This document shows, piece after piece, positions 12,901 to 22,921 of a stretch of 64,000 bases of DNA. Under the pieces are notes generated by a model. That model saw only the letters and a program-made list of their open reading frames with translations. It ran no database searches and was not told where the DNA came from. This stretch comes from Marthasterias glacialis. Lineage: Eukaryota > Echinodermata > Asteroidea > Forcipulatida > Asteriidae. The stretch is taken from positions 11,059,378 through 11,123,377 of the forward strand of contig OU452229.1 of NCBI GenBank assembly GCA_911728455.2, given 5' to 3'. Numbering within the stretch: the stretch's first letter is position 1; each line of letters opens with the position of its first letter. Made by a program: the position numbers and the translations under genes.

Positions 12901-15900
12901 GACCAATGTCTGCGTCTTTCACAGCTGCCCTAGCGAGCCATTCCGAAAAGGAGCCAGACAATCCAGTCATACAGTGGCTTTATGAGACCAACTGTATTAT
13001 TTGATCTTAGTTTAAACTCAGACATAATAAACATATACTGACCAGTACGAAGTAAGGCTTCTACCAACTCTTTGCTGAAGGCTTTTTGCATAGACAAATT
13101 GGCTGTCGTCGTATCACAACCAACAAGGCAGATCAGGAGTTTTGGGAGAGGAAGATTCCATTTCTTAGCCAATGCATTTAAGATAACCTCGGGTTTTTCA
13201 TCAGGTTGTACAACCATATACTAAAAAAGAAAGAAAAAAAAGAAGAAAAAAAACCCAGTGATTTGAGTTTTGGGCAACACAAGTTGAAATGGAATTCTTA
13301 TGGGAGAAAAAATAGCACTTCCACCATGGCCCAATTCATAGAGCTGTTTAAGCAGAAAATACTGCTCAATTTTTTCTTCTGGTGAGCAACAATAAGCAGG
13401 ATACCAGTCACAGATTGTCAATGTGAGATGCCCTTTTGGCTGGTAACCTTATTCTGGTACACATAATTTTGTATGTGCTTAAGCAGCTCTGTGAATTTGG
13501 GCCAAGTTCTTAGAAAAAAAACTAGATATTATACTTTTATAAAAAAACATCTTTTTCCTCTGCTGGTTCATTCATTTCACAGTTTAAGATTGAATTTTTA
13601 CAATACCGGTAATGTTTTTATAGTAGATTTGACCAAGAAATTGGCTGTGCTTACAGACTAGATTGGATCAGGGACAGAGGAGTAGGGAATGATTGACGGG
13701 CAGAGGATGGTGACTAGATAAGGAGATAGCAACGGAGCATTCCACCATGGTGCTCAGAAGAATCCACCATAATACAACATTGGTCGTTCACACTTGGCAG
13801 TTGAGGACTGAAGGGCAAGTGGAAGAGTATGGTGACCGAAAATAAAACCCAGTTCCTTCACCCAAGCAAATCATTTTTTCTGCCACATTTGTTTATGAAA
13901 ACATCGCCCAAACACAACGCGAAGGCTACAAGTCCAGACAGTTTAAATAGAGAGAAGGTATCTTTCCACATTCCTCTTCAACTGGAAAAGATTGTAAGAT
14001 GGTGAACCAGCGGGATAGCCAGGATTTTTCAATGGGGGGGGGGGAGGGTGCACAGGGGGCATTGCTTTTCAGCAATGGGGGGCACGTTCCCCAGCCTCCC
14101 TCCACCCCCCCCCCCCCCCCCCCCCCCAAATTGCAGCAATACCGGGAAAAAGGCTATTTGAATATCTCACAGTATTGGCCTTTAAACAAGATGGCAAGGA
14201 CGCGCAGTGAAGGGGATGTGAAGATTTGACAAAGCTTGCGCTGTGAGTGAAGGTGCGTATACAGAAGGGAAAACATGCCCCTCTACAAACGGCACACATG
14301 CATTTTGTCAGAGAGTGTATAGCCGAGGCTGGGTAGGTACGGGTACCTACCTTGCGAGGCTTGTACTGATGAGCATAATCTGACACGAACTGGATACTGC
14401 CGCTCAGATAGCTCTTGGTGAAGCCCAGTTCATAGCCCGAGGATTGCCGATTATAACTCATTCCATGAAGCTCCACACTGTCAATTAACAAACAGAAAAA
14501 TTAGTCTTGATTTACTGGGAACGAAATGTCAAGAAACTATACAGAAAGAGAACGTGTTCTCTCTAAAAAATTAATTAGTCAATTTGACTTAAAAAAAATA
14601 GTCCAGCGTCATGTCTGACACGACTAATTTTAAAAAGTCAAAAGTCTGAGCATGACTAAGGTTTTAGTCAGAAATGTGACTAGTTTACATTAGTCCAGTG
14701 ACATGACTAAAAAGATGTCTCATACGACTAATGTTTAGTCCAGCAACATTTTGGCTTAGTCCAGCGACTTTTTATATTAGTCCAGCAACTTTTAATCTTG
14801 GTCCAGTACTTCACTTTAGGTCATTCGTTGATTTGACTAATGGCATTAGTCAAAGCAACAATTTAAATTTTGCCTAGTTGGCATCAGTCAGGAATAAAAA
14901 AGGCCTTGCACATCATGTGTGGGGTAGTAAAACCTAAAGCAAGGGCATGCATTGCCTACAAACTACAATGATTAGGCCCATCGTTTGTGGGCGTGCAGGT
15001 ACACATACACACGCCGTAGCCCCACTGGAAAAACAACAACAGGCTAAACAAGCTTTTTTGTTTCGTCCTTTTACAGTCGCTATATCTTGAAAATATACAA
15101 ACTTTACATTAAAGTGTTCTACATTAAATTCTCAGTCTGGCAATATTAATTATGGGGTGAAAGTCAGAGATTTTAAACTTGAACATAGTGATAAACTTCG
15201 CCTGCATGCTCCATTTTGACACATAATGCAAGGCCTAGCCGCCGTAAGTGCTGGCCTATGCATCCATAGTTGTGGCCAAAAACACCAACAACTTTTCCAC
15301 AATATGATTGTAGACTAACGTCAATGTAACGGTCTCCCTCAGGCTGAGGAGTCATTTGGGTCATAGTATGTTACGGTTTTAAAAATGTAACGGGAAAACC
15401 AATATTCTCACCTTGTTTCTGAGACTGGTCAGAGCCTGGATTGACCCTACACCTTGCCCTGCGAAGTGTATGTATCACGCCGAACGGGCGAGTATCATAC
15501 GCATGCATGCTGTAGTTTGCAAGTTAACGGATACAAGCTAAAAACCCAAGTTACGCACGAACTATACATTGACGTAGTCGCCGAGTACCAACATCCTGCT
15601 AATTCGCGGGCAATTTATATTTTTTACACGTCTAAGGCGGGAACATGACCGATCTTACTTAGTCAACCAGTCAAAATTAGTCAAAACCCAACATTTTGAC
15701 TAAATCGTTTTAGTCCAAACAAAATTCTAGTCACGGGTTAAAGTTCTGACTTATAGTGATTAGTCACAGCATGCAAATACAAGATTAGTCTGGCTACCAG
15801 TACATTAGTCGAGACACAGGACTAGGCAAACTTAGTCATTTTGACCAATTATAAGCAAGATTGACTAATTGATTACTTGACAGAGTTGTAATGATGGACA

Positions 15901-18900
15901 GTGAGAAAGAGCAAGTAGCCTAGTTTGTGGGCGACAATTATGTAAAAAACTACATTTTCACAATTGTTTATTATTGTTATACTGGTTCATTAAAAAAACA
16001 CTGCACTTGTAGCCAAAGGCTAAATTGAGACAAGCATACAATAGAAAGTGAGAATTTTCGTCGTTTGAAAGCATATTCTCTTCATCCTAAGACAATTGTG
16101 AATGTGTATTTGGATGAAGCCTAATTACACAGGTAAACAATGTAGTTCATCTTTTATGAAAAGCCTAGAAATGCTATCATAAATGCCGTGTATGCAATGT
16201 CTTCCAATTCAATGTCTTACACTCTGATCACTGTATGGGTTTAAAACAGACCACAAATTCCATGTTGCATTAGTTAATGCATGGGAGGCAAGATGTGTCG
16301 TCAACTAAACGCTGCAGCCCTTTATCAGTGCCGAATCCCAGGTGTTTCTAAGGGAATTTCATATAACACCCTACTACCACACCATGCTCAATTGACAATC
16401 AGTGCGAAACCCTGGGGTTATTTCTCGCTTAATCCTGCTGATTTCAGGCAGGGTAAGCTACAGACTGTAAGTCTCGCGCGTATTCGAACATTTTTGGGAC
16501 CATATTTTGGTCCCACACATATTGCTGTAATAACATGTAAAGGAAACAAAATCACGCGCTTTAACGGACCCTAAGGTTCGAATACGCGCGAGACTTACAC
16601 AGTCTATTCTCCGGAAAATGCTCAATGGGAGACTTTTGGACGGTCCTTTTTCACAGTTCTCACCAGTAGTACGCATGCTCAGAACTACGCGCAAAATACT
16701 AAGCATGTGCGGGCACGCTGAGAACGGTCAAAAAGGACCGTTGTGTCTGCTGCCAGCAGCATCTTAAAAGTATCCCATTCCTAAGAGTTTGCCAGGGTTA
16801 ACATTTCAAGCAAGAAAAAGGTCAACCAAATTTACTGAGAAATTTGTCCAGTTTGAGATGAGGAGCTATTAAAGCAACAGCATTGTACCTTTGTGTTGCA
16901 TTGTAAACTGTTTTGATAATGGGACAATACTGGTTTCGAAACCAAAACCAAGTTAATGTTTAACTCTGGTCAATCATGCTAACGACAATCAAGCTTGTTT
17001 GTATGGGTTCTCAACAAATCATCTGTTGCTATGAGTTGTGTTTAAGTGAAATCTTGATCACACCATATCCAAGTTGTGTGGTGGGAATATGAAAGTAAAA
17101 CCAACAAGGTACTTCGACAATACTTCCTTCCACGCAGGATTTTTCACTGAGCTGAAAGTGCAAGCCCTTGGTCTCACATACCACCAAACACATATTTTCA
17201 CAGATGAACAGGATACGATGATGGTCATGAATTCGCGTATACATTCTATGAATTCATGTTATGAAACCTGCAACTTTGAAAAAAAGATTTAAAAACTGAA
17301 AGTGCAACCCACATTTTGAAGGTCACTGGAAATATCGTCCAGAACACAGTGCCTGGTTTAGCACACAGGTGCTTCCTACATGAAACATGTACTTTTCCTA
17401 ATATTAACTCATCCCTTTGAGAATCCTGAAACTAAAGTCTGAAACAATTTTTAAACTACATGAATACATAAACTGGATAGGTAAATTTACAACAGGCTTG
17501 ATTGTGATTTAATTAGTGGCCACTAGGGCAGTAAACTGTGTTTTTTTTTACTCGACATCAGGTAGTTTTATTATTAGGCCCGATTTTAAACGTGTATTGT
17601 CATAACTTTATTCTTTCTGGTGGGGACCGGGGCACATAGTGCCCCCTGCGTATTTTCCAAAGTTTTCGACCGATTTTGATGAAACATATGTTCAGTTCAC
17701 CGAGTTCTACATGATCATGTAGAACTCAGTAAACTGAACATGTTTCATAAAAAAAACAGTCAAAAACGCCCATGACGCCAAATGCATGATGATGTCAAAC
17801 ATTTCAAAAAATCCAACCTAAAGGGCGTTTGTGACTGTTTTTTTTACAAACTTTTGGTCAAAAGTTGTGTTTTCCCGGACCCATAATTTCTGTAAATTGT
17901 GTCCAAGTGTTTTGAAACTTGGCAAATTTGTTCATTTTAACACGTTCAATATAATGCCAGTCTAATTTAATAACTGGAGTCACCGTTGGGGCGCAATAAT
18001 CCATTCGTTTGTTGTTGTTGCGTTTCTTCACTTATAAATCAAAATGGCCAACGCCAAGGGCCCAGGGAGTAATGGTTGGAACCGAGCTTGGTTGACAAAT
18101 CTAACTCATTTTTTTGGCCTGATAAGAATAAATTAGCATGTTGATAATGTTCTATTGTTAAAAAACAAACTTGACCCCCTAATTAAGTTCATAGCAGTAC
18201 CAATCTTCCATAGAAATGTTTCTGTCTGAAGACAGAATTTGAAGACCCCAATTTTAACTTATGTTAACACACTGAAAAGTGTGCACGGTCTTCACTATTT
18301 TCTCCTGACTCAGACGACGGATTGAGACCAAATTTTCACAGGTTTGTCTTTTTATGTTTAAATTGAATCACACAAAGTAAGAGCACTACACTTTCAGCTC
18401 ACCAGTTCTACATTCTACTTTTAAGAAATAAATGTTATTCGCGTTATTATTATTAATATTTTTTCATTATATATATATACGATCCCGAAAATTTAGATTT
18501 ACGTTTCAAATATGGTTAGGCCCTTTTTTTGAATTTTTTTTTTATAGATTCAAGAAAATTATAAGCTTTCATTTAAAGTATTGCACGAAACAATCCGCCC
18601 ATGATGATTTGTAGACAATTAAATATTAAAAATTAATTATTTTTATTACTGAATTATTAACATCGCGTTCATCTGCCATGTACAAACATTATTTTGCATG
18701 TTACACGTATTTTGTGCATTGTTCGTGGCATATGCGAAAGTTTTTTATTTTAAAACAGCATCATCTGTCAAAATTGTCCAGAGAAAAACTTTGAAAAAAA
18801 AAATAAACAATTTTTTGGAGTGAAAATTGGGCCATGCGACCAGGCGAGCCCTGACAACAACACCAACCTGTCATACTTGTTATACAGATGTACACGTGCT

Positions 18901-21900
18901 ACAAGATTAGTGTATTTTTCAAAGAAAACAACAAATTAAAGTGCTGTAAGTTCATAATTTGTATGATTTGTTGGTGATGTTATGCTTCAAAATAAATTGC
19001 CGTACGCGTCTAAACCTTTTTATCCTTAACAAGTAGGCATATGGTAATACACTGTTAAATTATTTCAATGCCATGTTTATACAGGTTGCATGTTTTCCGT
19101 AAGTATCCTTTCCAGTTCTTCTGTTAATTGTGACACTGATTTGATAAGAGTGTTTGGCTCAACTCTTACTAAAGGTGAACTGGCAGGAAACGAACAGGCC
19201 AGTTTAAAAAAACGTTCTGCTTTGGATTACCCGACCGACTCTAATTTTACTGCGCGACCCAACAATTTATTCGGCTTATAAGGAGAAAGAAAACTTAATT
19301 AAAGTCAGAACGAAAAAAGGAAGAAGGTTTGTTTGTTTGTTTTTTTTTTTTTTAAGTTGGATAGGTTTTTGGTGAATGATTCATAGCATTTCTGAGAATG
19401 ATTTGTTTTTCCTGGTTTTTTTGCTCGGACGTAAAACTTAACCTTGTTTTGAAAGGGCATGGAATAGGATGTCGAACCTTTGTTTATTTTTGGACTACCT
19501 CAGAAAGCCTGGCGTATTATTGTATAATGCCACGGCGATAGAACTCCATGTAATGTTTGTAGACACTGTACTGATTAACCCCCAGCTCAACATTCGTAAA
19601 CTTACTACAAATGCTTCCAAATAACGAGATTTGAAATTTTGTCATTTAGTTTGTAACATATTGGTAAACTTTCTGATGTAGACCATAGGGCTTTTCGACT
19701 CTTGTGAAAAATCAATTATTTCAAAAAATCGTAAAAAACAATCAACACAATATAACTACGGCACTTTGACATATAGGGCCTACCAATTGGAAATTTCTCG
19801 CATGCTCTTTAAAGCCATATTATGAATAACTTAAAAACACATTATTGCCACACCAGACTCATTTTTGTAGAGCGGGTCACAAAATGTCATTCCAGCGGAA
19901 CCAATCACAGTTAATGTGATTTTTATGTTTTTCCTTTAAAGCTGCAGCTCAACATTGATAAGAAGAAAAACATAACTGTTCACAGATTTACATAAACCTT
20001 ACATGGTATAAAGATAATGATGGTAGAAAACTTTCCTTGATATATTTATGCCTGAAGTGTCATCGCTTTTAAATAATAAATGAAATAAGATTCAAAACGA
20101 GTGTCTCAGTGAGACGAAAACTCTGCCTATAGGAATGCGTACAAAAATGCTGAAAGCATTTTCACCGTTTTCTCGCCAATGAAACAACGAAATGAGCTGA
20201 CATTAATTTGCACAGGTTGGTTTTATTACAAATATCTTGATTTGTGAAACGAGTGGATGCATTTACACTCAGTTTACCAATGTTGAGCTGAGGCTTTAAA
20301 AGAAAAAGAAAGTTTATAAGAAGGATACCACTTTAAAAAGTTTTGCCTTAACAAGCCATGATTTTGCTTTGGATGTTTTCTTGAAATTCCATCGAGTCAT
20401 TTAAAGAATTATAACACAATATAGACCTTGGTCTACATTATGTGTATTAAATAAAAGTTATTTTCATGATGTTCTATTTGGAAAAGCACTAAAAAAACAA
20501 CCTAAAATAAAAAACAGAAAACCGTTACACGTGTTATTTAAGCCCTGCCTACTAACGTATTGACCAATCACCGCCTTGAAAACGCCACTGAAAGTCCGAC
20601 AAAAGACCGACATGTTAAAATCCCATTAGAAAAGTAAACAAACCACTGCCATTGTTCTGACACAACAGCACACACACAACTTTACTGAGTTTTGTTTTGT
20701 TTGTATTTCTGGTGATGATAATCCCACAGCAGTGGTCCCTGTACAATCGTGTAAAAGTGCTTTAACAGTTTTTCTTTCTGCTGTTCTTTGGACTCAAGGC
20801 ACTACTCAAAAGGACGAGAAGAAACTATATCCATACCGTTTAGAAAAACCACGTACGTGTGTGTATCCGATACGTGTGTGTGGCTGCAACCGAACCACCG
20901 CTGCGATCGTGGCAAGAAAGTCACACCGTGCACTGTTGCTAGGTAGTTGCTAAGGTAGGCGGGGCTTAACGGATCGGTCTTTTTCACGGGTTAGCAAGGA
21001 ATTTTTGCTTGTGCGCATGCGTAGTTCACGTAACTGAAGATTCCTCGCTTACACAGCTAGCGCAGAAATTCGGCGCTAGCCTCGTAAGTGGTGGATGGTC
21101 TTCGTAAGCGCAGAATGACGCAGTAAGCAGCAGAGCCATAAGGTTGGGCGATGTTAACCTCCAAAATGGTGAGCGTGTCACAGCAGCGTGTGACGTGCAT
21201 GCAAGCAAGGGGTCAATAGCCTAAAATGTAACTCATGGATAAAATACTAAAATGTAACCCGTCTGAATCCCCCCTACCGCAACCTTGGATAAAGGAGCGT
21301 TCTTTGGGCGACAAATGTTGTAAGTATTAAGGCTCTTTTACCTCTCTGTTTTGGAAGAGCGAGGACTCTTACTAAGAAGCCGACTCTTGATTGTTTTGGA
21401 AATGCTGGGGCTGACCGAAACCAACTCATTACTGCCGGTGTCAAAGTTCACTTGTACCTGGCTAGAATGTGAGAACAAGAAAAGTGAATGGAAGTGAGAG
21501 TTTAGTTTTGTTTCACTAATAAGTTCTACATCACCTTTCACATATTTAACATTCATTTCTCGCTTGGTTTTCTTGTAAAATAATTGTTACTTCTTTAACT
21601 TTAAATATTCTTTGTTCAATGCTGACTGCGACAAACCTTTTGCACCATAAAGTGTACGATTTTCTTGGTGTACGTAAGTTTATTGCGCTGTGTGAACGAA
21701 ATTAGGTCATATGGAATCAAATACATGTAACAGAACTAAGTCAGCTGTACAGAATGCCTTGTTGTTACAATAACAGTGTGTAACATTTTCAATAGTGTAC
21801 ACACTGCACCGTATGAAAAAAAAAACATTGAACATTACAAGTAGTAATGCCACTTCGTAAAACAAATATTAATAATAGGCATTGATTAGGTGTTTTTTTT

Positions 21901-22402
21901 ATCAAGCCTCTGTATTACACTATTACTATCCCCTGTTCATTTGGGGCTTAAGCATTCCTGAAACCATCTCGGCCCCTTCGGAGTATGCAGCACCGGCAGC
22001 CAAATCGGCGCACAGGTTGCTAATCACTCACGTCAACAATCTCCACCCTCGCATGTACCCATTTACTCTTCGGTGAAGAGAAGCATTTTGCCCAGAACAC
22101 AAGAGTGCGACGACGGGTATTCGAACCTATACACTCTGATGACTCATGCCACCATGAGTTCACTGCTCTAGACCGCTCGGCCCACAATTTATTGAAAAAG
22201 GGAGCTCTTGGTGGTATCTATATTATGACAACTCCAACATGGTGTTAATTTTACCAACGATAAAGCAATGGGGATAACTAACACCATGTCGGTGCTGTCA
22301 CATATAGATACCGAGGGAATCAATTTAACACCCCAGTTTTTGCAGTAAGAAAGTGTTATACCTTGATTGCACAGGCTCGCCGTCCTTTTTCCCATTCTCC
22401 AT
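792..22402 (-). CDS. TRPM (melastatin) family cation channel, N-terminal half, 12 coding exons
   Basis: Twelve exons read right to left give 582 residues in one phase: 22402-22362, 21461-21342, 14477-14351, 13220-13043, 10425-10262, 8379-8199, 7122-6945, 6053-5875, 4756-4659, 4183-4046, 1635-1494 and 993-792. Every junction has GT-AG ends and codons split between exons match. Residues from about 80 to 330 match the TRPM homology region: a block ending PKLLICLVGCD, then GWFFTDGLNCG, VGVAPLNVLS, HTHFILVDDQQ and LYLVFGGGVTA. Residues 370-582 match the later cytoplasmic repeats (DELQLAVIWNRMERAKE, DPLRELFVWAVLQ). In the family this half is cytoplasmic, precedes the six membrane helices and binds ligands or nucleotides. 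Helices, pore and any C-terminal enzyme domain lie left of base 1, so subtype is unclear; layout resembles TRPM2-like members. Confidence 0.9.
1201..1313. mobile_element. Short MITE-like inverted-repeat element
   Basis: Ends are GGGGTGGATTTCACAAA and its inverse TTTGTGAAATCCACCCC. The inner part also folds around gactagt motifs. About 113 bases, no coding capacity, inside a TRPM intron. Confidence 0.7.
1494..1635 (-). CDS. TRPM exon 11
   Basis: Acceptor TTGTGTTCCAG, donor GAAGATG|GTAGGT. It encodes FTLGDVGNILKELIFDTYES, matching the helix before the TRPM linker, followed by a variable acidic, lysine-rich linker (KEDGSEMNHSGKED). Confidence 0.85.
1715..2012 (-). mobile_element. tRNA-derived SINE, copy 1
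   Basis: At the right end, read on the minus strand, is a tRNA-like head with a B-box-like GGTTCAATTCC. The body (tgttcaagctgcacgcattc) matches 58145-58437 over about 290 bases. Confidence 0.6.
2541..2665. mobile_element. MITE-like element, 'GGGCCCAATTTCATGGCTCTGCTTACCG' family
   Basis: Inverted ends gggcccaatttcatggctc and gagccatgaaattgggccc flank about 90 bases. Related copies at 57640-57893, 21055-21150 and 35640-35704. Confidence 0.65.
4046..4183 (-). CDS. TRPM exon 10
   Basis: Acceptor CCGCAATAG, donor AATGAG|GTGAG. Its 46 codons include AVYYSLVNNHSKFVRLFIDE, an ankyrin-like helix pair equivalent to TRPM 'M-x-x-A-L-x-x-x-x-x-x-F-V-x-L-F-L-E', and end LTKLYNE. Confidence 0.9.
4659..4756 (-). 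CDS. TRPM exon 9
   Basis: Acceptor GACTGTTACAG, donor TGGAAG|GTACTG. It encodes KDELQLAVIWNRMERAKELV, matching the TRPM 'Q-L-x-L-A-V-A-W-N-R-x-D-I-A' motif. It ends exactly on a codon. Confidence 0.93.
5875..6053 (-). CDS. TRPM exon 8
   Basis: Acceptor CTTCTCAG, donor ATGAAAG|GTGAGG. A basic helical stretch (KEQINQIIKRRHLINIYD) is followed by EEEILKALMK, the place where TRPMs have '(D/E)-x-A-I-L-x-A-L-L-K'. Confidence 0.85.
6539..6588. repeat. Trinucleotide repeat (CTG/CCG)
   Basis: Interrupted (GCTGCT)n with a CCGCCGCCG core, next to a SINE pair in a TRPM intron. Confidence 0.85.
6592..6690 (-). mobile_element. tRNA-derived SINE head, minus orientation
   Basis: On the minus strand: A-box-like TTGGTAGAGCGCC and B-box-like GGTTCAAATCC, followed by TAGTAATTTTTTT. 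Inverted partner at 6715-6850. Confidence 0.65.
6715..6850 (+). mobile_element. tRNA-derived SINE, plus orientation
   Basis: Contains A-box-like TTGGTAGAGTGCC, B-box GGTTCGAATCC and a T-rich end. Tail fragments of the family are at 30283-30330 and 37712-37765; an upstream-like part is at 33360-33480. Confidence 0.65.
6945..7122 (-). CDS. TRPM exon 7
   Basis: Acceptor TTCTACTCTAG. It encodes VPALYLVFGGGVTAIQAVFY and IPVLIIPSSGGAADVLTDAF, the glycine-rich nucleotide-binding-like strand pair of the TRPM homology region ('V-x-V-V-x-E-G-G-x-x-T' and 'G-S-G-R-x-A-D'). The donor is chosen as CTTGG|GTGTGT because only this site keeps phase with the next exon. Confidence 0.9.
8000..8095 (+). mobile_element. 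3' end of a SINE/LINE-type element
   Basis: Sequence gagcgctttgag...aagcgctatataagaac followed by (TTATTA)n, a 3'-end type shared by many deuterostome short retroelements. Confidence 0.45.
8199..8379 (-). CDS. TRPM exon 6
   Basis: Acceptor TTATTTAG, donor ACCAAAG|GTATAG. It contains LEPNHTHFILVDDQQ, which matches the family signature 'L-D-x-N-H-x-H-F-I-L-V-D-D-G', followed by a charged helix with RDKLVRTIAS. Confidence 0.93.
8702..8919 (-). mobile_element. MITE-like element, 'ATATGCTAATTACATNCACGCATGCG' family, copy A
   Basis: About 218 bases, inverted relative to copies at 57418-57632 and 11752-12110; carries the uninterrupted junction 'tatggcgtttg'. Confidence 0.65.
9592..9706. mobile_element. 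MITE-like element, 'AATGGGAGACTTTTGAGACGTTAGC' family
   Basis: Near-perfect inverted ends around a GC-rich core (ggggcgcccgc). Partial relatives at 3140-3185 and 16620-16645. Confidence 0.65.
10262..10425 (-). CDS. TRPM exon 5
   Basis: Acceptor TTCATTCCAG, donor TCTGAG|GTAAAC. It encodes GWFFTDGLNCGMLEIVGQAL and VAVGVAPLNVLSQKQRLL. It aligns with the TRPM segment 'W-I-I-T-G-G-x-x-x-G-V-M-K-x-V-G-E-A' and 'I-G-I-A-P-W-G-V-V'. The family's Gly-Gly is Asp-Gly here and the Trp after Pro is Leu. Confidence 0.88.
11752..12110 (+). mobile_element. MITE-like element, same family, copy C (interrupted)
   Basis: Same ends as copies A and B but split after 'aacgcc' by a 137-base insert (11821-11957). 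Confidence 0.65.
11821..11957. mobile_element. Nested insertion inside copy C
   Basis: Ends cggccgtttacgaaatcacggc and gccgtggtttcgtaaacggcc are inverted; inside is a (AAGCCC)n tract. Flanking 'ccat' may be the target duplication. Confidence 0.65.
13043..13220 (-). CDS. TRPM exon 4, start of TRPM homology region
   Basis: Acceptor TTTTTTAG, donor ACTG|GTCAGT. It encodes YMVVQPDEKPEVILNALAKK then NLPLPKLLICLVGCD and a helix ending ELVEALLRT. This matches the strongly conserved TRPM block with 'W-x-x-P-x-L-L-I-S-V-x-G'. The usual Gly-Gly after the strand is Gly-Cys-Asp here. Confidence 0.9.
14351..14477 (-). CDS. TRPM exon 3
   Basis: Acceptor TTAATTGACAG, donor CGCAAG|GTAGGT. It encodes 42 residues ending GSIQFVSDYAHQYKPRK, which lines up with the segment just before the TRPM homology block (the position of 'G-x-I-x-F' in vertebrate TRPMs). 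Phase is consistent with both neighbours. Confidence 0.8.
14569..14870. repeat. TAGTC/GACTA-rich repeat
   Basis: Dense degenerate runs of 'ttagtccagcgac' and 'gactaat' in both orientations. Similar stretches at 11080-11275 and 15655-15890. Confidence 0.55.
16462..16605. mobile_element. MITE-like palindromic element, 'GTAAGTCTCGCGCGTATTCGAAC' family
   Basis: Inverted arms of about 30 bases flank an 85-base centre that itself contains tgggaccatattttggtccca. A partial relative lies at 2915-2955. Confidence 0.7.
17680..17749. repeat. Large hairpin
   Basis: Arms gaaacatatgttcagttcac and gtaaactgaacatgtttcat fold around cgagttctacatgatcatgtagaactc. A wider pair (aaaaaacagtcaaaaacgcc / ggcgtttgtgactgtttttt) follows at 17747-17842. 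Confidence 0.7.
19936..20299 (-). mobile_element. TTAA-flanked MITE, family T, copy 1
   Basis: Flanked by TTAA; ends AGCTGCAGCTCAACATT and AATGTTGAGCTGAGGCT. About 360 bases, inverted relative to copies at 23787 and 35275; shares the segment around 'tctcactgagac'. Confidence 0.72.
20537..20980 (-). mobile_element. MITE-like element, 'GATCCATTAAGCCCCGCC' family, copy 1
   Basis: About 440 bases with ends aagccctgcctactaac and gtaggcggggcttaacggatc. It matches 39482-39931 in the opposite direction, including the tggcaagaaagtcac segment. Confidence 0.7.
21342..21461 (-). CDS. TRPM exon 2
   Basis: Acceptor TCACATTCTAG, donor GAGAG|GTAAAAG. It encodes 40 residues rich in Ser and Lys (TIKSRLLSKSPRSSKTE), a plausible disordered N-terminal segment. 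Phases fit exon 1 and the distant exon 3, which is the main support because this part of TRPMs is not conserved. Confidence 0.72.
22080..22190 (-). mobile_element. tRNA-Leu/Ser-like SINE head
   Basis: On the minus strand: GTGGGCCGAGCGGTCTAGAG (A box, as in class II tRNAs), then B-box GGTTCGAATACCC. Not a real tRNA: no matching acceptor stem seen. It lies just left of TRPM exon 1. Confidence 0.5.
22362..22402 (-). CDS. TRPM exon 1 (start codon)
   Basis: The exon begins CACCATGGAG, a good Kozak context, and encodes MENGKKDGEPVQS plus two bases (AG) before the donor GTATAAC. The split codon is completed by the next exon as Ser. An out-of-frame ATG lies 29 bases upstream (22431) and would overlap this start if included in the mRNA. 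A possible 5'-UTR acceptor (TTTTGCATAG) lies just before it. Confidence 0.75.
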
Positions 22403-22921
22403 GGTGAATGCTGACAAAATGCCAACATTGATCCTCTATGCAAAACAAAACCGAATGTTAACAAGCCAATTAAAAAACGTGTATTTTTAATGTGGAAATA
22501 ATTAGTTTAGACAAGGCTTAACGACAAGGACATTCAAATGTAACCTGGCAAAATGGACCACTTCGATGAGGTTGGACAATGAACAATTGGGGAACTGGAT
22601 TGTGAAAAACCTATTTTAAATCTAAAAGTCGATAGGGCAAGGAATTTCAATGATCAAATCAAAACAACGACAACTGATTTTTTAAGTTCAGCAAAGCAAG
22701 TTAAAAGAAAATTTTAAAGGACTCAAATCAATAACAGAGTGCCCTTCAAAAGTTCAGCACCTTGAGCAAAAATCAAAGAATGTAGAACACGATGTAAGCC
22801 AGGAATAATATTCATAAGAAAACAAATAAATTAGACATTCAAATGCAATAACAACTTAAAAACCCACTCTGTGTCAGAATAGAATTGTAATGCAAGAACA
22901 AATGGATTCACTGGCTTCACT

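Larger units (their letters stand above)
14478..21341. other. TRPM intron 2 (6.9 kb), no coding seen
   Basis: Besides the listed repeats, nothing resembling a coding exon was found, and the phase of exons 2 and 3 needs none. A 63-codon minus-strand open frame at 15173-15364 has no recognised relatives. Confidence 0.55.

Noticed and set aside
13926..14491. Glycine-rich proteins from minus and plus frames near 14050-14130
   Set aside because: They derive from poly-G and poly-C tracts; only the 14351-14477 part is a real exon.
15173..15364. 63-codon minus-strand frame as an additional TRPM exon
   Set aside because: Phase between TRPM exons 2 and 3 is already satisfied and no acceptor/donor pair fits.
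22080..22190. tRNA-Leu or tRNA-Ser gene
   Set aside because: Class II-like A box and B box exist, but I could not find a closing acceptor stem or a sound anticodon arm.
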